The notes: generated by a model from the letters alone, not told the origin. DNA of 64,000 bases from Streptomyces sp. DG2A-72 (GCF_030499575.1 NZ_JASTLC010000001.1:9014001-9078000), one strand, 5' to 3'. Numbered from the stretch's first letter, positions 43,857 through 53,271 are shown. Translations and numbers: made by a program.

Positions 43857-46063
43857 GCCCGCAGCCGCAGGCAGCCGTCGGAGCCCCGCTGTCCCGGGTG
43901 GACGGGCGGCTGAAGGTGACCGGCCAGGCCAAGTACTCCGCCGAGCACGACATCGACGGGGTGGTGCACGCCGTCGTCGTCGACAGCAGTATCAGCCGCG
44001 GCCGTATCACCGGTATGGACACCCGCGACGCCGAAGCCCAGCGCGGCGTGCTGAAGGTCATCAGCCACCGCAACGCGCCCGAGCTGGCTTACCGCGAGTT
44101 CCCCGGCATCCCCTTCCCGGGCGAGCGGCTGCACATCTTCCAGGACGACCGTGTCCGGTTCTTCGGCCAGCCGGTCGCGGTCGTGGTGGCCACCACACTG
44201 GAGGCCGCGGAGCACGCCGCGAGCCTGGTGAAAGTCACCTACGACGCCGAGAAGGCCTCGACCGACCTGACCGACGCCCCGGCCGAAGCCGGACCTCTGC
44301 CCTTCGCGCAGCCCTACTCGCGGGGTGACGCCGAGGAAGCGCTGGGCTCCGCGGACGTCCGGATGGAGATGACCTACCGTCTCTCCCGCAACCACCACAA
44401 TCCGATGGAGCTGCACTCCACCATCGCCCGCTGGGAGGGCAACAAGCTCACCCTGTGGGACAAGACCCAGCACGTGATCGGTACACAGAACGAGCTCGCG
44501 TCCGTGTTCGGCATTCCACCGGCGGACGTGCGTGTCCTGACGCCGTTCATCGGCGGCGCCTTCGGCAACGGACTGCGGCGGTGGCCGAACACCACCATCG
44601 CCGCGCTCGCCGCACGTGAGGTGAAACGCCCGGTCAAACTCGTCCTGACCCGCAGGCAGATGTACTTCAGCGTGGGGTTCCGGCCCGCGTACGAGTACAA
44701 GCTGCGGCTGGGCAGCAGCCGGCGCGGGCGGCTGACCGCGATGACCCACGACTTCAAGTACGAGACCTCCAGCTACGAGCGGTTCTGGGAGGCCAACCTG
44801 GCGCTGGGGCAGATGCTGTACGCCGTGCCGAACGTCAGCCAGACGCCCCAGACCGTGCCGCTGGATGTCGTCACCCCGATCTGGATGCGCGGCCCCGGTT
44901 ACTCCACTGCCAGCTTCGCCATCGAGTCGGCGATGGACGAACTCGCCTACAAACTGCGCATGGACCCGATCGAGCTGCGGCTGCGCAACGAACCCGACGA
45001 AGACCTGTCGAGCGGACACCCCTTCTCCACCCGGCGGCTGCGCGAGTGCTTCGGCGTGGGCGCCCGCGAGTTCGGCTGGCACCGGCGCAACCCCAGGCCG
45101 CGCTCCACGCGTGACGGCGACTGGCTCATCGGCACCGGCGTGGCCACCGGCTGCTACGACGTCTTCCAGAGCGCGGCCCAAGCCCACGCCCGGCTCGATG
45201 CCGACGGCACCGTGGTGGTCCAGTCCGCGACCCATGACGTGGGCACGGGCACGTACACCTCCATGAGCCAGGTCGCCGCCGACGCCCTCGGCCTGGCAGT
45301 GCGCCACGTCACCTTCCAGCTCGGCGACTCCAGGATGCCGCCGGCCCCGCCGCAGGGCGCCTCGCAGACCATGGCCAGCGTGGGCTCCGCCGTCCAGGAC
45401 ACCTGCGACAAGCTGCGGCAGCAGGCCATCAAGCTCGCCGTCGAAGACGAGCGCTCACCGCTGCACGGTGTCGACGCCGACGACATCGTGGTCCGCGGCG
45501 GCCGGATGCATGTGACGGGCAACCCCGCGCGGGGGGAGACCTACCGGCAGCTCCTCGCCCGCAACAACCGCACCCACCTGGAGGCACGCGGGTCCTACTC
45601 CCCGGTGCCGGAGCAGGACAGGCGGTTCTCGATGTACGGCTACGGCGCGGTGTTCGCCGAGGTCGCCGTCGACGCCCGCCTGGGTCTTGTCCGGATGCGG
45701 CGGATGCTCGGCGTCTACGACGCGGGCCGGATCATCAGCCCCAAGCTCGCCGACAGCCAGGCCTTGGGCGGGATGATCGGCGGCATGGGCCAGGCCCTGC
45801 TGGAGCACACGGTCACCGACCACCGCGACGGCCGGATCACCAACGCCAACTTCGCCGACTACCTCGTGCCGACCCATGCCGACATCCCCGACCTGAAGGC
45901 CATCTACCTCGACGGGGAGGACTACAAGGCCGACCCCATCGGCGTGAAGAGCCTGGGCGAGCTCGTGATGGTCGGCGTGGCACCCGCCATCGCCAACGCG
46001 GTCTTCCACGCCACCGGACGCCGCGTCCGCGAACTGCCCATCACCGCCGAAGCCCTGCTCTGA
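43853..46063 (+). CDS. YagR/PaoC-like molybdopterin subunit
   Basis: The 736-residue catalytic subunit of a xanthine-oxidase-family aldehyde or purine dehydrogenase. Cofactor-binding motifs include GGAFGNG, RGPGYSTASFAIES and the catalytic Glu in GVKSLGELVMVG. GTG 43853 is preceded by GGAGG and overlaps the FAD subunit stop. PaoC uses a cytosine-dinucleotide cofactor and oxidises aromatic aldehydes; a similar role is inferred, not shown. Confidence 0.9.
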   Translation: MSPQPQAAVGAPLSRVDGRLKVTGQAKYSAEHDIDGVVHAVVVDSSISRGRITGMDTRDAEAQRGVLKVISHRNAPELAYREFPGIPFPGERLHIFQDDRVRFFGQPVAVVVATTLEAAEHAASLVKVTYDAEKASTDLTDAPAEAGPLPFAQPYSRGDAEEALGSADVRMEMTYRLSRNHHNPMELHSTIARWEGNKLTLWDKTQHVIGTQNELASVFGIPPADVRVLTPFIGGAFGNGLRRWPNTTIAALAAREVKRPVKLVLTRRQMYFSVGFRPAYEYKLRLGSSRRGRLTAMTHDFKYETSSYERFWEANLALGQMLYAVPNVSQTPQTVPLDVVTPIWMRGPGYSTASFAIESAMDELAYKLRMDPIELRLRNEPDEDLSSGHPFSTRRLRECFGVGAREFGWHRRNPRPRSTRDGDWLIGTGVATGCYDVFQSAAQAHARLDADGTVVVQSATHDVGTGTYTSMSQVAADALGLAVRHVTFQLGDSRMPPAPPQGASQTMASVGSAVQDTCDKLRQQAIKLAVEDERSPLHGVDADDIVVRGGRMHVTGNPARGETYRQLLARNNRTHLEARGSYSPVPEQDRRFSMYGYGAVFAEVAVDARLGLVRMRRMLGVYDAGRIISPKLADSQALGGMIGGMGQALLEHTVTDHRDGRITNANFADYLVPTHADIPDLKAIYLDGEDYKADPIGVKSLGELVMVGVAPAIANAVFHATGRRVRELPITAEALL

Positions 46064-46202
46064 ACCCCGGGCGGTACGGGCCCCTCCCGCCACCCGGGCG
46101 GGGCCCCGAGAGCCTCCCACTGATCGGCCCGCCGCCGTGCCTCTATCCCCCCTCATGCCGGCACGGCGGCGGGCTTCCCAACCGCCCCCAGGAGAGCCAC
46201 TC

Positions 46203-47354
46203 ATGCTGAACATCGCGGACACGCTGTACCGCTGGTGCCGCGAGGACCGCCCCTTCGCCCTCGCCACCGTGATCCGGGTCAGCGGCAGCGCACCCCTGCC
46301 ACCCGGCACCGCACTGGCGGTGGGCACCGGCGGCGAGGCGGTCGGCAGCATCTCCGGAGGATGTGTGGAAGGCGCCGTGTACGAGCTGTGCCAACAGGTG
46401 CTGAAGTCGGGCGAACCCCCGGTACGGGCCTCGTTCGGCTACTCCGACGACGACGCCTTCGCCGTGGGCCTGACCTGCGGCGGCGAGCTGGAGGTCCTGG
46501 TGCAGCGGGTCGACCCCGCCGACCAGCCCCACCTCGCCACCGCCCTGGAACGGGTGTCGGCCGGTGTGCCCGGCGCCGTGGCACAGGTCGTGGACGGGCC
46601 GCGGCGTCTTCTCGGCCGCACCCTGTCCGTCTTCGGGGGCGGCAGCGCGTACGACGGGACACTGGGCAGCCGACAGGAGGACCGGGCGGTGGTCACCCAG
46701 GTCCGCGCGCTGCTGCGGGCAGGCCGGACCGCCCGCGTCGAGGTGGGCGGGGACGCCGACACCTGCCCGGAGAAGCTGACGCTCCTGGTCCACACCCACG
46801 CGGCCCCGCCCCGCATGCTGATCTTCGGTGCCATCGACTTCGCCGCCGCCCTCAGCCAGGTCGGACGCCTCCTCGGCTACCACGTCACCGTCTGCGACGC
46901 CCGCCCCGTCTTCGCCACCACTCAGCGCTTCCCGCACGCCGACGAGGTCGTCGTCGACTGGCCCCACCGCTACCTGGAGGCCACGGAAGTCGACGCCCGG
47001 ACCGCGATCTGCGTCCTCACCCACGACGCCAAGTTCGACATCCCGCTGCTGCGTCTGGCCCTCGGCCTCCCGGTCGGCTACATCGGCGCGATGGGCTCCC
47101 GGCGCACCCACGAACACCGCCTGGAACGTCTGCGTGAGACCGGCGTGCCCGAAGAGCACCTCGCGCTCCTGCACTCGCCGATCGGACTGGACCTCGGCGC
47201 CCACACCCCCGAAGAGACGGCGATCTCCATCACCGCCGAGATCATCGCCCACATGAACAACGGCACCGGCCTGCCCTTGTCCCGCGTCCCCGGCCCCATC
47301 CACGGTTCCGTCCCGGTGGCCCGGATGTCACCGGCCTCGGTCCTGGCCGCATGA
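46203..47354 (+). CDS. xdhC: XdhC-family molybdenum cofactor maturation protein
   Basis: The 383-residue protein has an N-terminal XdhC domain (ATVIRVSGSAPLPPGTALAV, SISGGCVEGAVYE) and a C-terminal Rossmann domain (MLIFGAIDFAAALSQVGRLL, GYIGAMGSRRTHEHR). XdhC proteins bind, sulfurate and insert Moco into xanthine-oxidase-family enzymes. AGGAGA precedes ATG 46203. It serves the YagTSR-like enzyme encoded upstream. Confidence 0.9.
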   Translation: MLNIADTLYRWCREDRPFALATVIRVSGSAPLPPGTALAVGTGGEAVGSISGGCVEGAVYELCQQVLKSGEPPVRASFGYSDDDAFAVGLTCGGELEVLVQRVDPADQPHLATALERVSAGVPGAVAQVVDGPRRLLGRTLSVFGGGSAYDGTLGSRQEDRAVVTQVRALLRAGRTARVEVGGDADTCPEKLTLLVHTHAAPPRMLIFGAIDFAAALSQVGRLLGYHVTVCDARPVFATTQRFPHADEVVVDWPHRYLEATEVDARTAICVLTHDAKFDIPLLRLALGLPVGYIGAMGSRRTHEHRLERLRETGVPEEHLALLHSPIGLDLGAHTPEETAISITAEIIAHMNNGTGLPLSRVPGPIHGSVPVARMSPASVLAA

Positions 47355-47383
47355 CGGCGCGACATGTATGGAGGAGAGGCCCC

Positions 47384-48373
47384 GTGCTCATCGACACCTA
47401 CGGCCGGGTGGCCACCGACCTGAGGGTCTCGCTGACCGACCGGTGCAATCTGCGCTGTACCTACTGCATGCCCGAGGAGGGCCTGCAGTGGCTGGCCAAG
47501 CCGGACCTGCTCACGGACGACGAGATCGTCCGCCTGATCGACATAGCCGTCACCTCCCTGGGCATCAAGGAGGTCCGCTTCACCGGCGGTGAGCCCCTGC
47601 TGCGCCCCGGCCTGGTCGGCATCGTCGAGCGGGTCGCTGCCCTCGACCCGCGCCCCCAGATGTCCCTGACCACGAACGGCATCGGCCTCAAGCGCACCGC
47701 GAGCGCCCTGAAGGCGGCGGGCCTGGACCGGGTGAACGTCTCGCTGGACACCCTGCGCCCGGACGTCTTCAAGACCCTCACTCGCCGGGACCGCCACAAG
47801 GACGTCATCGAGGGCCTGCACGCCGCCCGCGAGGCGGGCCTGACCCCCGTGAAGGTCAACTCGGTCCTGATGCCGGGGCTGAACGAGGACGAGGCCCCGG
47901 ACCTCCTGGCCTGGGCCGTCGAGCACGACTACGAGCTGCGGTTCATCGAGCAGATGCCCCTGGACGCCCAGCACGGCTGGAAGCGCGACGGCATGATCAC
48001 GGCGGGCGACATCCTGACCTCCCTGCGCACCCGCTTCGACCTGACCCCCGAGGGTGAGGAGAAGCGCGGCCCTGCCCCGGCCGAGCGCTGGCTCGTGAAC
48101 GGCGGCCCGCACCGCGTCGGCGTCATCGCCTCGGTCACCCGCCCGTTCTGCGCGGCCTGCGACCGCACCCGCCTCACCGCCGACGGCCAGGTACGCACCT
48201 GCCTGTTCGCCCGCGAGGAGACCGACCTGCGTGCCGCGCTCCGCTCAGGCGCTCCCGACGAGGAGATCGCCCGCATCTGGCGTGCCGCGATGTGGGGCAA
48301 GAAGGCCGGTTCGGGCCTGGACGATCCCTCGTTCGTACGACCGCAGAGGCCGATGTCGGCCATCGGGGGCTGA
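47384..48373 (+). CDS. moaA: GTP 3',8-cyclase MoaA
   Basis: This 329-residue radical SAM enzyme makes 3',8-cyclo-GTP, the first step of molybdopterin synthesis. The SAM cluster motif is CNLRCTYC; the C-terminal cluster uses FCAACDRTR with a further Cys in VRTCLF; the protein ends in the conserved GG. GTG 47384 follows GGAGGAGAGG; the codons upstream overlap XdhC. It is embedded in the molybdoenzyme operon instead of a general moa cluster. Confidence 0.95.
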   Translation: MLIDTYGRVATDLRVSLTDRCNLRCTYCMPEEGLQWLAKPDLLTDDEIVRLIDIAVTSLGIKEVRFTGGEPLLRPGLVGIVERVAALDPRPQMSLTTNGIGLKRTASALKAAGLDRVNVSLDTLRPDVFKTLTRRDRHKDVIEGLHAAREAGLTPVKVNSVLMPGLNEDEAPDLLAWAVEHDYELRFIEQMPLDAQHGWKRDGMITAGDILTSLRTRFDLTPEGEEKRGPAPAERWLVNGGPHRVGVIASVTRPFCAACDRTRLTADGQVRTCLFAREETDLRAALRSGAPDEEIARIWRAAMWGKKAGSGLDDPSFVRPQRPMSAIGG

Positions 48374-48377
48374 TCCG

Positions 48378-48833
48378 ATGGCAGCCCACGAGCACCCGGG
48401 TGAGCAGGCGCACCCGCACCCGATCAAGCTGATCGCGATACGACGGACACCGCTCTGCCTGGACGAGGTGTTCCAGGCCGTCGGCGACGCGGCGGCGGGC
48501 GGGATCGCACTGTTCGTCGGCACGGTGCGGAACCATGACGCGGGCGCGGACGTGGACGGACTGGGGTATTCGTGCCACCCGACGGCCGAGGCCGAGATGC
48601 GGCGGATCGCGGAGAAGGTCGTGGCGAACCACCCGGTGCGTGCCCTCGCCGCGGTGCACCGGGTCGGTGAACTCGCGGTGGGAGATCCGGCGGTCGTGGT
48701 CGCTGTCGCATGTCCGCACCGGGGAGATGCCTTCGAAGCCTGCAGGCAACTGATCGACGACCTCAAGCACGAAGTGCCCATCTGGAAGCACCAGAAGTTC
48801 TCGGACGGAACCGATGAATGGGTCGGCGCGTAG
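48378..48833 (+). CDS. moaE: Molybdopterin synthase catalytic subunit MoaE
   Basis: The 151-residue protein transfers sulfur from MoaD thiocarboxylate to cyclic pyranopterin. Family motifs are GIALFVGTVRNHD, VHRVGELAVGDPAVVV and the catalytic-type Lys region WKHQKFSDG. It starts 4 bp after moaA. No moaD gene is nearby, so MoaD must come from elsewhere in the genome. Confidence 0.93.
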   Translation: MAAHEHPGEQAHPHPIKLIAIRRTPLCLDEVFQAVGDAAAGGIALFVGTVRNHDAGADVDGLGYSCHPTAEAEMRRIAEKVVANHPVRALAAVHRVGELAVGDPAVVVAVACPHRGDAFEACRQLIDDLKHEVPIWKHQKFSDGTDEWVGA

Positions 48834-48840
48834 AGCTGTC

Positions 48841-49719
48841 TCAGCGCAGCGGCTCCATCTCCCAGCTGGCCAGCATCTGCAGAGCTTCCTCCGACCGGGA
48901 GCCCGGCTCGGCATGGTAAGTGGCCAGCCGCATGGGGGTACCCCCGGGCAGCGCCATGGGCTCTTGGACGAGGTCGAACTCTCCCGCCAGCGGGTGCCGG
49001 ATCCGCACGGTCTCGCCGATGGTCCCGCAGCTCACCTCGTGCCGTGCCCACAACTGCCGGAACTCCTCGCTCTTCTGTGACAACTCCTGGATCAGGGAAG
49101 AGAGGTACGAATCCGCGGGGCTTTTGCCGGCGTTCATGCGCAGAGCGCCGACGGCCCTCAGCGCCACGCGCTCGGGGTCGGCGAAGCGGTCGCGCGCCTC
49201 GGGCGAGAAGGCCAGCCGGGCCACGTTGCGCTCCTCGGGCGGCAGCAGGCCCCAGTCCCCGAAGACGGCGGCGGCGAGCCGGTTCCACCCCAGGATGTCC
49301 AGGCGTCGGCTGACGACGTAGGCGGGCACGCCGATCGTGTCGAGCAGATGCTGGACGCTGGGCCGCAGCCGCTGCGGCCCGGCCTGCGTCGTGCTCTGTC
49401 GCTCGGGCTGGGCCAGCCGGATCAGATGGTCACGCTCTTCCTCGTTCAGGCGCAGGACGCGGGCGACGGCGTCCAGCACCTCGGCCGACATGGTGTCGCC
49501 GTATCCCTGCTCCAGGCGTGCGTAGTAGGCGTACGACACCCCCGCCAACTGCGCCAACTCCTCGCGCCGCAACCCGGGAACCCGCCGCCGCCCGTACGTG
49601 GGCAGGCCCACGTCCTCGGGCCGGAGCCGGGCCCTGCGCGAGCGCAGGAACTCCTTCAACTCGGTACGCCGGTCGAGTCCGGACGCCACTTGGTCACCGG
49701 GCGCCACATGTGAAGACAT
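48841..49719 (-). CDS. XRE-type regulator with MmyB-like ligand domain
   Basis: The 292-residue protein has an N-terminal HTH (RVPGLRREELAQLAGVSYAYYARLEQG) and a C-terminal MmyB-like PAS domain (VPAYVVSRRLDILGWNRLAAAVFGD, FDLVQEPMALPGG). ATG 49719 follows GGAGGACAG; the longer frame to 49881 is unlikely. Streptomyces carries many of these; they often control a divergent gene, here the TetR gene. Confidence 0.9.
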   Translation of the reverse strand: MSSHVAPGDQVASGLDRRTELKEFLRSRRARLRPEDVGLPTYGRRRVPGLRREELAQLAGVSYAYYARLEQGYGDTMSAEVLDAVARVLRLNEEERDHLIRLAQPERQSTTQAGPQRLRPSVQHLLDTIGVPAYVVSRRLDILGWNRLAAAVFGDWGLLPPEERNVARLAFSPEARDRFADPERVALRAVGALRMNAGKSPADSYLSSLIQELSQKSEEFRQLWARHEVSCGTIGETVRIRHPLAGEFDLVQEPMALPGGTPMRLATYHAEPGSRSEEALQMLASWEMEPLR

Positions 49720-49888
49720 CTCTGTCCTCCAGTCGTCCTGCCTCGCTGGTCGGAGCAGCGTACAACAGCGACTCAGCAACTCGAACTGAGACCAGGGATC
49801 ACTGTGATGCGGAGTCTCCTCGCAAGATTCCATCTTGAACGGAGTGCCTGGACAGGGGCCCGAAGGCCGGCCGAGTCTCATGGCTGAT

Positions 49889-49907
49889 ACTCGGTTTCAA
49901 ATTGAGT
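49889..49907. promoter_or_regulatory. Candidate TetR operator
   Basis: ACTCGGTTTCAAATTGAGT is an imperfect 19-bp palindrome, 21 bp upstream of the TetR start. A related AACTCGAACTGAGAC sequence lies near the XRE promoter. Confidence 0.45.
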
Positions 49908-49927
49908 CGTTGTTATGCTCATGCGTC

Positions 49928-50551
49928 ATGACTGAATCCCCCGATACCTCCGCCCGGTCCGCACGGAAGCCGCCCGGCTTGCGTGAGCGCATGCGTGCGA
50001 CGGTTCGGGCGGAGGTGGTCGAGGTGGCGCACCGGCTCTTCGTCGAGCAGGGGTTCGACCGGACGACCGTCGACCAGATCGCCGCCGAGGTGGGCCTCTC
50101 GCGTGCCAGTCTGTTCCGGTACTTCGGTACCAAGGAAGAGATCCTCCTGGGGCGCCTGGAGGAATCCGGTCGCCGGGTTGCGGAGGCGCTCGCCGCCCGC
50201 CCCGATGACGAGCGGCCCTGGGAGGCGCTGCGCCGGGCGTTCGATGTCCTGACGCAGAATGACGAGCAGACCCCCGAGCGGGTGCTCGGCTACCTGCGGA
50301 TGCTCCAGGAGAGCCCGTCACTGCGCGCCCGGCGCTACGAGAAGCACCTGAGCTGGCAGGAGCTGTTGGTGCCGGAGATCGCCCGGCGAATGAGGGCCCG
50401 TCCTGACCGGTCCGAGGACATCAGGCCGAGTGCGCTGACCGCGGCCGCGCTCGCGTGCCTGGATGTGGCCACGGCCAGCTGGGTGGCCTGCGACGGCACT
50501 GTTCCTCCGGGCGTGCTGCTCGATCGCGCGATGGGGGCGCTGGCGGAGTAG
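49928..50551 (+). CDS. TetR family regulator
   Basis: The 207-residue TetR protein has its HTH at about residues 25-70 (VEVAHRLFVEQGFDRTTVDQ, VGLSRASLFRYFGTKEEIL). ATG 49928 is chosen because the frame upstream carries the operator-like palindrome and no family similarity. It is divergent from the XRE/MmyB-type gene; no efflux or enzyme gene follows. Confidence 0.88.
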   Translation: MTESPDTSARSARKPPGLRERMRATVRAEVVEVAHRLFVEQGFDRTTVDQIAAEVGLSRASLFRYFGTKEEILLGRLEESGRRVAEALAARPDDERPWEALRRAFDVLTQNDEQTPERVLGYLRMLQESPSLRARRYEKHLSWQELLVPEIARRMRARPDRSEDIRPSALTAAALACLDVATASWVACDGTVPPGVLLDRAMGALAE

Positions 50552-50721
50552 CCCGTGCGGGGGCGCGGCGCACAGCATCCGTTACTGCACCGGCTGCCCG
50601 CGCATGCCCCGCCGCAGACCGTCCAGCACATCGTCGGCCACCTTCTGGCACAGGTCTGCGGCCCGTGGCGGGGCCGCATACGCGGGGACGCGGCTGCCTG
50701 CTTCGGCGTCTGGTCTGGCCG

Positions 50722-50790
50722 GCGTCTGCCGATCTCCTCGCCGTTGACGAAGGTGCCGTTCAGGCTCCCGTCGTGAGACACACCGGTCAT
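50722..50790 (-). pseudogene. FHA-domain fragment
   Basis: About 23 residues (HDGSLNGTFVNGEEIGRR) match the C-terminal strand pair of a forkhead-associated domain; nothing else of the protein is visible. Confidence 0.5.
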
Positions 50791-50904
50791 CGTCCGGCAG
50801 CCTGGGCCGGCAGTCGGTGGCCCAGTCCTCGCTCATGCCGTTTCGCCTTCAGGAGCCGCGCCCTCAGGAGATTCTCCTTCGGGGGGCGTCCCTCGAAGGG
50901 GCGT

Positions 50905-51015
50905 CCCTTCAGGAAACCGGTACTCCCAGTCCAGCTCCCAGACGCAGGTGCGTACCAGACCGTCGCCCCCGCCGGTGACGGCGAAGTGGCCGTCATCGCT
51001 GACCAGAACCTTATG
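50905..51015 (-). pseudogene. WD40-repeat fragment
   Basis: About 37 residues (VLVSDDGHFAVTGGGDGLVR, then VWELDWEYRFPEG) form one WD40 blade of the kind found in large Streptomyces WD40/caspase-like proteins. The 3' side runs into repeated GTPLRG/PPEGE-like codons. Confidence 0.55.
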
Positions 51016-51072
51016 GACAGGAGGACGCACGGCCTTCCTGACGACATGCCGGCACCGGCTCGGTGAGTGTGT

Positions 51073-51156
51073 CGAGAGGACGTCGACCTTCGACTTGCAG
51101 CAGCGGTAGATCGTCTGCTTGGCCACGCCGGCGCGCTGGGCGATGCCTTCGATGGG
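51073..51156 (-). pseudogene. TetR helix-turn-helix fragment
   Basis: About 28 residues (IEGIAQRAGVAKQTIYRCCK, SKVDVL) are a TetR recognition helix region without the rest of the regulator. Confidence 0.65.
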
Positions 51157-51158
51157 TC

Positions 51159-51413
51159 CTTCCTGATGGGACGTACCAGGCTGAGCAGTACGCCGAGTGC
51201 GAGCGCGGCCACCACGGCGCTGAACGTCTCGCCTGCGGGGCGCAGACTGGTCTGGCGGATCAGGACGCCGACGCCGATGGCGGGCACCGCGAGCATCGAG
51301 TACAGGATGGCGAAGAAGGTGGAGACGGACGTGCCCCTGTGCTGTGGGGCGCTGCGCGTGGTGATGCTGCCGATGCCGTGGCCGACAGCGATGCCCGTCG
51401 CGAGGCCGTTCAC
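51159..51413 (-). pseudogene. C-terminal fragment of an MFS transporter
   Basis: About 84 residues with two hydrophobic helices (STFFAILYSMLAVPAIGVGV, FSAVVAALALGVLLSLV) resemble the end of an MFS drug transporter. It joins the TetR fragment at about 51157 in a different frame. Confidence 0.5.
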
Positions 51414-51441
51414 AGCGGCGCCGGCGAGCAGAGGGGGCAGG

Positions 51442-52035
51442 TCAGCCCTCCCGCGCGCCGGTCGGTTCCGGGTGGCCTGATAGGGAGCGGCACAACGACT
51501 CCGCCGCGCAGTCGGGGTAGAAACCGCTCCACTGCGGGGAAATCTCCTGCGTGCCGCGGGCGAAGACCGCGACGCGGTTCGCCTGGACGTAGGTGACGCC
51601 TCCTTGGGACCAGCGCGGAGGCGTCTCCAGCAACCGTGCCAGGGCGGTCAGGCGGACGCCGTACTCGTGCTTCCACATCACGACCAGGTCGTTCCCAGTG
51701 CACCCCTCGCAGGTGTGGGTCGAGAAGTACTCCGCCGAGCCGTGGCCGGTATCGATCAGGCGGGCCAGGCGCCGTTCGTCACCGGCGCAGGCCGCTTCGT
51801 ACACCGGTCCGATGACCTTGCGCCACGACGCGGCGACGTCCGGGGCGACCGATGGGCCGTCACCGACGTTGGGCCCGGGGCACGGTGGTGCCGTCCGCGA
51901 GAGGGCCGGGGTCGGCGAAGGCCCCGACCCCGACGGGGGCCGAGGCTCTGTGCACCCCACGAGAAGGGCGGCGAGAAGGCATCCGGCGGACAGCCGGTGG
52001 ACGAGGGAGAGGGACGACCCCGGGCGCACTCTCAC
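51442..52035 (-). CDS. Putative lipoprotein of unknown function
   Basis: The 197-residue protein has a signal peptide with lipobox LLVGC and a Pro/Ser-rich linker, then a compact domain (about residues 70-185) containing a CEGC motif and Cys pair DCAAESLC. No family recognised. Its ATG overlaps the stop of the upstream gene by 4 bp, so the two proteins are probably made together and may interact at the membrane. Confidence 0.8.
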   Translation of the reverse strand: MRVRPGSSLSLVHRLSAGCLLAALLVGCTEPRPPSGSGPSPTPALSRTAPPCPGPNVGDGPSVAPDVAASWRKVIGPVYEAACAGDERRLARLIDTGHGSAEYFSTHTCEGCTGNDLVVMWKHEYGVRLTALARLLETPPRWSQGGVTYVQANRVAVFARGTQEISPQWSGFYPDCAAESLCRSLSGHPEPTGAREG

Positions 52036-52889
52036 TCCTCTTCGCAGGGGAGGGACGGGTTTTTGTCCGGGCCGGAGGACTGGCAGAACGAGAGGCCGTA
52101 CTTCCCGTACTTGAAGACCCGTCGGTAGCTGTCGGAGCCCTGCTTGCGCCCGGTGACCTGGAAAGGGCGTCCTTGGTCGTCAATGACGGTGTGCTTCTTC
52201 CGGTCGCCGACCATGTAGGTCACCCGCAGCCGGAACGCCACGGAGTACCGCAGCGATGTGGCCCGGAGCACCACGACGTGCTGCTCATGGTTGGCCAGGA
52301 CGATCGTCTGCCGGGCGAAGAACGGCGGCCCCGGCTTGAACGAGTCGTCCTCGTCGTCGAATACCGCCTGGCGGACGATGGGAAAGGGTCTGTCCAGGTC
52401 GAGCAGTAGCGTGGACGTGGTTGGGCCGCTCTGCGGCGGTGCGTCGAACAGGGTCCCGGCGAGCGGATCGGAGCGCCGTACGGAGACCGGCTGGATGTCG
52501 AGGATGTTGACCTTCTCGGCGCGACGGCCCGTCAATGTCAGGCGCAGCGTCAGGTGCTCCAGGTTGACCGCGCTGGCGGAGCGCAGGAGAGCAGTGAAGC
52601 CGGGAGAACCTGCGGCCCCTGGGTCTGCCAGCAGCCGGGTCTGCTCGGCGCTGGGCCGGAAGTCGCCGGGTGTCACCGCGCTCCTGCCTTCGTCGTTCAG
52701 GCGGATCAGATCGACGGAGACGGAGAAGTCAGGGCCGTTGACGGCCCGGTCCTGGGTCCGGTCATGCGAGGAGAGCCAGCCGCCGATCCGGTCGGGCAGC
52801 GCCGTGATCTGTTCCTCGATCGACGCGGCGACTCCCAAGAGCACGATCGGTATGAGCCACGCGTGAAACCTGCGCGCGCGAGTGGCCAT
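52032..52889 (-). CDS. Membrane-anchored protein of unknown function
   Basis: The product of about 285 residues has one N-terminal hydrophobic segment (FHAWLIPIVLLGVAASI) and an extracytoplasmic beta-rich part (LRLTLTGRRAEKVNILDIQP, FRLRVTYMVGDRKKHTVID) ending in a short acidic tail. No family recognised. ATG 52889 is used; GTG 52901 is possible. It is translationally coupled to the lipoprotein gene. Confidence 0.75.
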   Translation of the reverse strand: MATRARRFHAWLIPIVLLGVAASIEEQITALPDRIGGWLSSHDRTQDRAVNGPDFSVSVDLIRLNDEGRSAVTPGDFRPSAEQTRLLADPGAAGSPGFTALLRSASAVNLEHLTLRLTLTGRRAEKVNILDIQPVSVRRSDPLAGTLFDAPPQSGPTTSTLLLDLDRPFPIVRQAVFDDEDDSFKPGPPFFARQTIVLANHEQHVVVLRATSLRYSVAFRLRVTYMVGDRKKHTVIDDQGRPFQVTGRKQGSDSYRRVFKYGKYGLSFCQSSGPDKNPSLPCEEE

Positions 52890-53271
52890 CCTCGCCCACA
52901 CCGTGGAACCGTCGCCCCGCTCCCGGCCGGTGCTCCCGGCCGGTCGACGGTCCCGGCCGCCAGTCCCGTGTACAGGGGGCCTGCGTTGCCGCGGTGGCCT
53001 GAGCCGCGGGCGCCTGGCAGGAGGCACGCCGCTCCTTTCGTCTTCGATGTTTTCGGCACGTCAGCATGCCACCGGGCGTATGTGGCAGGTGGGAAAACCG
53101 GCGGGTAACGATCCCGCCGTCACCGGTGCCAACGGTCAAGCATCTCCTGAGACCTCACACCGACAGCCGATGTCCCGACGGCCCGCGGACAAGGCGTAAA
53201 CAGCGGCATCGACCGAAGAGTGGGATCGATCAGGGAATCGCCCAACGCGCGAGGGTGTCGCTGCGCGCCCG
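52890..53271. other. Intergenic, no recognised feature
   Basis: About 380 bp upstream of the membrane-protein gene and downstream of the HxlR gene. It presumably holds the promoter of the membrane protein-lipoprotein pair, but no clear hexamers or hairpin stand out. Confidence 0.4.

Noticed and set aside
43550..45307. 585-codon frame opposite the molybdopterin subunit
   Set aside because: Antisense shadow of a well-supported gene with intact cofactor motifs.
50335..50790. 151-codon frame downstream of the TetR gene as an FHA protein
   Set aside because: Only the first about 23 residues look like FHA; the rest is shadow sequence opposite the TetR gene.
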